Positions 53,480 to 62,700 of a DNA stretch of 64,000 bases are shown here, piece after piece. The stretch comes from a virus. The translations under genes were made by a program, and so were the position numbers. The stretch lies in the IMG/VR virus record IMGVR_UViG_3300027770_000050, positions 22,316 through 86,315 of that record; one strand, 5' to 3'. Position 1 is the stretch's first letter. Every line of letters starts with the position of its first letter. The notes under the pieces are model-generated. The model did not search any database. It was not told the origin of the DNA and saw only the letters and a program-made list of their open reading frames with translations.

Positions 53480-53510
53480 AAAGAAGGGAGGGAAACCTCC
53501 CTTCTTTAAA
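53480..53510 (+). terminator. Hairpin terminator after the 1581-aa fibre gene
   Basis: A perfect 12-base stem (53480-53491, core GAAGGGAGG, with 53496-53507) and a GAAA tetraloop lie 7 bases after the stop codon. The stem ends in TTT followed by AAAT, so the downstream T tract is short. The A run before the stem gives a better T tract on the minus strand. It probably ends or trims transcripts of the fibre operon before the last giant gene. Confidence 0.75.
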
Positions 53511-53529
53511 TATCACCAAGGTAAATGAA

Positions 53530-53787
53530 ATGCACAAATTTAGGATTTTGTTAGCCTCGAATTTAAATGCTGCTTGGATTTCTATTGAAGAAGGCAACAT
53601 AAATATCGAAACAGGCATAAGAATAATGTATTCACTTCATGATTATGAAATGAATACATTAGAAAGAAGAGTATTTCAAATTAACGGTGATGATTTTTCA
53701 AACATTGGACTTAGTGGAAAAGACACTAGAATTGCAATTTTAGAATTATTGCTTGATACTCTCAACGCAATTATAGTTAAGGAATAA
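53530..53787 (+). CDS. Small hypothetical protein, 85 aa
   Basis: An unrecognised protein starting MHKFRILLASNLNAAWISIE, with mixed strands and helices (NINIETGIRIMYSLHDYEMN; RIAILELLLDTLNAIIVKE). An ATG six bases upstream is out of frame and stops after nine codons. AAGG 8 bases before the chosen ATG supports this start. It lies alone between the hairpin at 53480-53510 and the last giant fibre gene, with an 8-base gap to the latter, and may be an assembly helper for it; that is a guess from position. Confidence 0.65.
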   Translation: MHKFRILLASNLNAAWISIEEGNINIETGIRIMYSLHDYEMNTLERRVFQINGDDFSNIGLSGKDTRIAILELLLDTLNAIIVKE

Positions 53788-53795
53788 AATAATTA

Positions 53796-56700
53796 ATGGC
53801 TACAGATGTCATCATAGAACCTGGATCGGGTCAAATTTATTGGAATGATAGCGCTGGTTCTTCGCAATCAATTTCTATAAAAGGTGATGCTCAAAATACA
53901 ATTTCTGTAGTAGGTTATAGTGGTGCTTTTTCTCCTGGAAGTTCTGCTGGTGGAACTTTTGTAATTGCTTCTTTTAATGATAACTCAGGTACTTCTGCAT
54001 TTATTCCCGGAACTACTAACTACGATCTTGGTTCAACTACATACAGATGGTCAGTATATGGATACACTGGTAACTTTAGTTCTGATGTAGTTATTTCTTC
54101 CTCAACACAATCAACATCTGTAACTTCAGGTGCTTTAAGAGTTAATGGTGGTGTTGGTATTAGTGGCAGAATGTACTTCAATACTGCTGCTATGGGAACA
54201 ACAGGTATTGCTTCACCTCCAACATTTGCTTTTATTGGTTCTACTGGTGATCCAATATTTCTTCAAGTTTTAGAAGACAATTCACTTTCTTTTGAAGGAT
54301 CACAAGGACAGTTATTTTCTATAACTCCTAACCTTTCAACAGGTTATATTTATTCTGTTAATGATATTACAGGTATTCCATTATTACGTGCAAATGCTAA
54401 TGCTAATGTAACTGCTAATGAATTTGGTGGCAATTTTGGTATTGGAGTTACAAATCCTGGATACAAACTTCATGTAGTTGGTTCTGTCGGTTTTACTTCT
54501 ATTTCTGCTTCTACTAATCCAACTTCTGGAACATTAGTTGTTTCAGGAGGAGTTGGTGTTGGTCAGACATTAAATATTGGTGGAAGATTAAATCTTTGGA
54601 ACTCTGCTAATACTAACTTTACTTCTTTTGTAAGTACTGCAACTGGAAATACAGTATACAATCTGCCAGCCACTACTCCTGCTACAGGTACTTCAGTATT
54701 ACAATCAGATAGTGTTGGAAATCTTTCATGGGTTGGATTTGTTGCTAATAGTGCTAGCATCGCTACAACTGCTCAAAATATTAATACTGTTTTTGCAAGC
54801 ACTAATTCAACTCATCATATCTTGTTTTCTCCAGTAAATGGTGGATCTGGAGTTGCTGTTTCATCTGATAGTGGATTTACTGTCAATCCTGCCACAAATG
54901 TAATCACAGCAAATACATTCTCGGGAAATATTTCAGCAACTGGAACTACATCTGGATTTGTTGGAGTTACAGATAATACAGCTTCAACAAGTACTACAAC
55001 TGGAGCTTTAGTTGTTACTGGTGGAGTTGGTATTGGTCAGTCTGTCAATATTGGTGGAAGAGTTGGCATTGGTACTAACTTACTAAATGCTGCTTTAAAT
55101 ATTCAACTTCCATCTACTGCTACTTCTGGTATCGTTATAAAAGGGAATGGTTCCCAAACAGCAGATGCAATAACAACATTTAGCTCAACAGGAACTACTA
55201 ATTTTGCAGTTGGAGCTGATGGTCGTGTCAGACTTACTGGCATGGATGGTATTTGGACTTCCAAAGTACAGCAAAACATATTTGATGTGTCGGACGGAAG
55301 AGTAAACTGGAATTTATCAACCTGGCAATATTCAAACATAAACTGGGTTACAGCTGGAGCTAATATTACACAAGCTTCAGGACAGTTGTACATATATAAT
55401 TCTGGAACAACTTCTGTCACAGGTGTTGGTATTATTGCAACAGGATGGGATACTAGTGGAGCTAATAGAGTTTTTGGAATATTAACTCCTTCTGGCACAG
55501 AAAGATCATTTTTTAGAGGTTATGGAAACCTTGTAATTAATCCTAATAACCCCAACGGTTTGCATACTGCTTGGAATACCATGGATCTTATTACCTTGGA
55601 TATTTCTGGAACTGCGACAACATATTCTGGAAATATTATTAAGGGTAGTGTTGAATCAGTAGAAAGATTTTCCGTTGGTCCCTTTGGTAACACAAAAATT
55701 ACAGTTGGTACAGCTACTACTGCTACAGGTTTTATCGTTAAGGCAGTAGCATCTCAAACTGGAAACTTAATAGAAACACAATCATCAGCAGGAGCGACTA
55801 ATTTCTATGTAACTCCTAGTGGTGCAGTTAATGTTGGTTCTACAGCAGCATCAATTTCTACTTCTTCTGGAGCATTAACTGTATCTGGTGGAGTTGGTAT
55901 AGGTGGAAGTTTATACGTAGCATCAGCAACTGCAATATCAGGAGTAACAATAAATTCTGGTGTTATTACTGGTACTTTATCAGGATATGCAACAACAGCA
56001 AGAAATACTGATGTTTCACTTGCATCAACAAATTCTACTCACTTTGTAACCTTCACCACTGCTTCTTCAGGATCAGGATTAGGACAATCTGCTGACGCAG
56101 ATCTTACTTATAATCCATCAACAAATGTTCTTACAACTGGAACATTTAGTGGAAACTTATCTGCTACAGGTGTTACATCAGGTTTAGTTAGTGTCACAAG
56201 TTCAACAGCTTCCACATATATGGCTAATGGTGCACTTACTGTTTCTGGTGGAGTTGGTATTTCAGGACAATTATCTTTCAATAGAGCAGCTATTGGATAT
56301 ACTGGCATACCTACTAACCCAACGATGGCATTTATTGGAACAACAGGTAATCCCATAACACTTACTGTTCTTGCAGATAATGGTTTACAATTTGAAGGTA
56401 CATCCGGAAAGTTATTTGGCATAAATAATAATCTTTCTACTGGATTTATCTTTAGTGTTGGTGATATTTCAGGTATTCCATTATTAAGAGCTAATGCAGA
56501 TGGAACTGTAGCAATGGGAGAATTTGCTGGAAATATTGGAATAGGAATGTCCAATCCAGCATTCAAGTTGCATGTTATAGGATCAGTTGGTTTTACTTCA
56601 GTCACAGCATCAACAAATCCAACCTCAGGAACATTAGTAGTTTCTGGTGGTGTGGGAATTGGACAATCCTTAAATGTTGGTGGAAGATTACATTTATGGA

Positions 56701-59700
56701 ATGCTGCAAATACAAACTTTACTGCATTCTTAAGTGCTGCATCTGGAAATCATACATATACTTTACCTGCTAATGTACCATCTACAGGAACTTCAGTATT
56801 ACAAGCTGATACTTCTGGTATTTTGTCATGGGTTGGATTTAGTGCTAATAGTGCAAGTATAGCTACAACTTCTCAAAACCTAAATACAGTTGCTTCTACT
56901 ACATCTGCATCACACTTCCTGTTGTTCTCTCCAACTAATGGTGCTTCTGGAGTAGCTGTTTCATCTGATGCTCAATTAACTTATAACCCTGCAACTGATG
57001 TTCTTACAGCAAGTGTATTCAGTGGTAATGTCTCAGCTACTGCAGTAACCTCGACTAACTTTTTTGGAACTCTCACTGGAAATGTAACTGGAAATGTAAC
57101 AGGTACAGCTACTACTTCACAAAATGTAAACACTGTAGCTGCAACAACCTCAGCAACTCACTATCTTACTTTCTCTCCTGTAAATGGGGCATCTGGAGTA
57201 GCTTTATCTTCTGATGCTAATCTTACATTTAATCCAAGCACTAACGTTTTAACAACAGATATATTCTCTGGTAATTTATCTGCTACTGCTGTTACATCTG
57301 GATTTGTTGGAGCAACAGCATCTACACCTTCAACATCAACAACTACTGGAACTTTAGTTGTAACTGGTGGAGTTGGTATTGGACAATCTCTAAATGTTGG
57401 TGGAAGAGTTGGTATTGGCACTGATTTACTTACTGGTCAAATCAATATTAAAACTTCTTTAGCTGCAACTCCTGGCTTAGTAGTTCAAGGAGCAGCATCA
57501 CAAACAGCTGATTACGCACAGTTTTTTACTTCTACTGGTACCACATCATTAAGCATAACTAAAGATGCTGAAATAAAATTTCCTTTAGCTCAAGACATCA
57601 AATTATATGCGACAGCTTATGGTTCTGTTGGTGCAATAAAAACTACGGGCAACTTTTTTGCCTACGGTGGTTTAATTTTTGCTTATGGTGTTTCTGACGC
57701 ATTGTCAGCAGTGTTATCACCAACTTCTTTGTCAATAAGTCAATTGGACTGGTCTACATATAGTTCAGGCGCTACAATCAGATGGGCTACTAATAATGCA
57801 GTCAGAATACAACCTACTTCAACTTCTGTAGTACCTTTACATGTTCAACTTCAAAATGCTTCTTGGACTTCTGGAAATGCTTTTGAAATAGAAAACAATG
57901 GCACTTTAAAATTCAAAGTTGATTATGCTGGATCAACAACAATCTTATCAACAGTTGGATCAGGTTCTACAACCACTGGAGCATTAGTAGTAAGTGGTGG
58001 TGTTGGAATTTCTGGAGCAATATTTGGTGGTTCAACTATTTCTGCAGCTGATAATATTGAAATTAGATCAGCAAAAGAATTAAGACTTAATAACTCTGGA
58101 AATACATTCTACACTGGATTTAAAGCTGGGGCAAATGCTTCTAACACTACCTATACCTTCCCAGCAGCATATCCAGGATCAGGAACATCAGTATTACAAT
58201 CAGACACATCAGGTACCTTAACTTGGGTTGGAATTGTAGGAACCGCAACTACTTCACAAAATGTTAATTTAGCTGCAGGAGCTAATAACTCAAATCATTC
58301 AGTAGTCTTCTCATTAAATGCTACTGGTTCTGGAGTTGCTTTATCTAGTGATGCTGGTTTGCAATACAACCCATCAACAAACGTATTAACTGCAGATGTA
58401 TTCTCAGGTAATGTAAGTGCAACTGCTGTAACTGCAACAAACTTCTTCGGTACATTCCAAGGATCTTCAGCAACTGCAGTAACATCTCAAAATATAAACA
58501 CTACATCAGCTACTACTGCAGCAGCTCACTATTTATTATTTAGCCCTGTAAATGCAACTACATCTGGAGTTGCTGTTTCATCAGACTCTTCATTACAGTT
58601 CAATCCAGCAACTAATGTTCTTACTGTTGATGTATTCTCTGGAAATCATACAGGAACAGCTTTTACTGCAACAAACTTCTTTGGTACATTGACTGGTAAT
58701 GTAACAGGCAACTTAACTGGAACAGCAACTACTTCTCAGAATGTAAATACTGTTGCAGCTACTACATCTGCATCACACTTTATTACATTCTCTCCAGTCA
58801 ATGGTGCATCAGGTGTAGCATTATCATCAGACGCTAACCTTACATTCAATCCAAGTACTAATGTATTAACAACAGATATATTCTCTGGAAATGTAAGTGC
58901 TACCGCAGTTACTTCAACTAACTTCTTTGGAACACTGACTGGAAATGTCACTGGAAATCTAACTGGTACTGCTACTACAGCACAAAATATCAACCTAGCT
59001 GCTGGAGCAAATAATTCCAATCACTCTGTTGTATTCTCATTAAATGCTACAGGAACAGGTATAGCATTATCTTCAGATGCTGGATTACAATATAACCCTG
59101 CTTCAAATGTATTGACTGCTGATGTATTTTCTGGAAATGCTTCTGGAACAGCTGCAACATACACTAACTTCTTTGGTACACTAACAGGTAATGTAACTGG
59201 AAATCTTACTGGTACAGCTACTACATCTCAAAATATTAATACAACATCCGCAACTACTGCGGGAGCTCACTATTTATTATTTAGTCCTGTAAATGCAACT
59301 GCTTCAGGAATTGCTGTTTCAAGTGATGCTACCTTACAATTCAACCCTGGCACTAATGTTCTTACAACCGATGTATTCTCTGGAAACTTAAGTGCTACAG
59401 CTGCTACAGCTACTAATTTCTTTGGTACATTAGTTGGAAATTCATCTACTGCTACAACAGCTTCTAACTTAAATGTTGTTTCAGCTACAACAAACTCTGC
59501 ACATTATATAACATTCTCCCCTGCATCAAGTGGAAGTGGTTTAGCTACCTCAGCAGACACTGATTTATCTTATAATCCAAGTACTAATGTCATGACTGCT
59601 GGAGTTTTCTCTGGAAACTTCACAGGAACAGCTGCCACTGCAACTAACTTCTTCGGAACATTAGTTGGCAATTCTTCAACAGCAACAACAGCACAAAATG

Positions 59701-62700
59701 TTAATCTTGCAGCTGGAGCAAATGCAGCTAACCATTCTATTGTATTCTCATTAAATGCTACTGGATCTGGAGTAGCATTATCATCAGATGCAGAACTTCA
59801 ATACAATCCGTCAACAAATGCACTATCTGTTGGAACTGGTAATATTACTGCAAATGCTGTAAGAATAGGAAATTCAGCTAATACCGTTGATACTTCATCA
59901 GGAAACTTAACATTAGATTCAACTGGTGGACAAGTAAACATCAATGACAATGTTGTAATCCAAGGTAATCTTACAGTACAAGGCACTACACTTACAGTTG
60001 ATTCAACAATTACTACAATTGTTGATCCTGTCATTGTTCTAGGATCTGGTGTTGGAGGAACACACTCTACTGCTGACAATAATCAAGACAGAGGTATTGA
60101 GTTCAGATATTCCAATGGTGGAACTGCTGTAACTGGATACTTTGGCTTCCAAGATACTGATTTTAAATTTAGATATATTCCTAATGCTACTCTTTCTGGA
60201 ACAAATGTATATTCAGGAAATGTTGGTGTAATTGTAGCAACATTAGAAGGTAATGTTTCAGCAACTGCAGTTACAGCTACAAACTTCTATGGTACTCTTG
60301 TTGGTAATACTGCAACAGCTACTACATCTCAAAATATAAATACTACTACAGCAGCTACTGCAAGTGCTCACTATATTTTATTTAGTCCTGTAAACGCAAC
60401 TACTTCTGGTGTCGCAGTTAGTTCAGACAGCACTTTACAATTCAACCCTGGAACAAATGTACTTACAACAGACGTATTCTCTGGAAACCTTAGTGCTACC
60501 GCAGCTACTGCTACTAATTTCTTTGGTACTCATGTTGGTGCTGTAACTGGAAATGTTACTGGCACTGCGACAACAGCACAAAATTTAAATACTACAGCTG
60601 CAACTACCGCAGGTGCACACTATTTATTATTCTCTCCAGTAAACGCAACAGCTTCAGGGGTAGCAGTATCGTCTGATTCAACATTACAGTTCAACCCTGG
60701 TACTAATGTTCTTACAACAGATGTATTTTCAGGTAATTTATCAGGAACAGCAGTAACTGCAACTAATTTCTTTGGAACATTAGTCGGCAATTCTTCTACT
60801 GCAACAACAGCAAGTAATTTAAATATAAACCCTGCTTCAGCAAATAGTCTTCATTATATTACTTTTTCAACAGCATCATCGGGTAGTGGATTAGCAAGTT
60901 CAACTGATACTGATTTAACTTATAATCCTGGAACCAATGTTCTTGTTGCAGGTGTTTTCTCTGGTAACCTTAGTGCTACTGCTGCCACTGCCACTAACTT
61001 CTTTGGAACACTTACTGGAAATGTAACAGGCACTGCTACAACAGCACAAAACTTAAATACTACAGCTGCTACAACAGCTGGTGCTCACTATTTATTATTT
61101 AGCCCTGTAAATGCTACAGCTTCAGGAGTTGCGGTATCCTCAGATTCAACACTTCAGTTCAATCCGGGTACTAATGTTCTTACAACAGATGTTTTCTCAG
61201 GAAATCTTAGTGCTACTGCAGCAACAGCAACAAACTTCTTTGGAACACTTACTGGAAATGTTACTGGAAACTTAACTGGAACAGCCACAACTGCACAAAA
61301 TATTAATTTGGCAGCTGGTGCAAATAACTCAAATCATTCTGTAGTCTTTTCATTAAATGCTACTGGAACAGGTATAGGATTATCTAGTGACGCTGGTTTA
61401 CAATATAATCCTTCTACAAACTTACTTACTGCAGATGTATTCTCAGGAAACTTTACAGGAACTGCTGCTACCGCAACTAATTTCTATGGAACTCATATTG
61501 GTGCTGTAACTGGTAATGTATCTGGAAACGTAACTGGAACTTCTACTACATCTCAAAATGTAAACACAGTAACAGCCACTACAGCAGCTATTCACTATAT
61601 TACTTTTTCTCCTGTAAATGGTGCAAGTGGAGTTGCACTTTCAAGTGACACTCAACTTACATATAATCCTGGTACTGACGTATTAACTGCATCTGTATTC
61701 TCTGGAAATGTAACTGGAACAGCAATAACTGCTACCAACTTCTACGGTACTCTCGTAGGCAATACTGCAACAGCCACTACTTCACAAAATATAAACACAA
61801 CAGCTGCAACGACAGCTGGAACTCATTATCTGTTATTTAGTCCAGTCAATGCTACAGCTTCAGGTGTAGCAGTGTCATCCGATTCTACGTTACAGTTCAA
61901 CCCTGGGACTAATGTTTTAACAACGGATGTATTCTCTGGTAACTTCACAGGTACAGCAGCCACTGCAACTAACTTCTTTGGAGCATTGACTGGAAACGTT
62001 ACAGGTACTGCTACAACTTCACAAAATGTTAATTTAGCTGCAGGTGCCAATAATTCAAGTCATTCAATAGTCTTTTCTTTGAACGCTACTGGTTCTGGCG
62101 TTGCTCTTTCAAGTGATGCGCAATTAACATATAATCCTTCAACTGATGTATTGTCTGCAACTACTTTCTCAGGAAATGTGAGCGGAACTGCAATAACTTC
62201 CACAAACTTCTTTGGAACATTGACAGGAAATGTTACTGGAAACCTTACTGGAACTGCAACTACTTCACAAAATGTAAACTTAGCTGCGGGTGCTAATAAT
62301 TCAAATCACTCTGTGATTTTTTCATTGAATGCAACAGGAACAGGAGTAGGATTATCAAGTGATGCTGGTTTACAATATAACCCATCAACTAATGTTATTA
62401 CAGCTGATGTATTTTCTGGTAATCATACTGGAACTGCATTTACGGCAACAAACTTCTTCGGAACATTAGTTGGCAATTCATCAACAGCTACTACATCTCA
62501 AAATGTAAACACTGTAACAGCTACTACATCAGGTGTTCATTATATAACATTCTCCCCGGTGAACGGAGCATCAGGGGTAGCACTTTCCTCAGATACTCAA
62601 CTTACTTACAATCCTGCTACTGACGTACTTTCAGCTACTACATTCTCTGGAAATGCAACTGGTACTGCAATAACTGCTACAAACTTCTATGGTACTTTAA

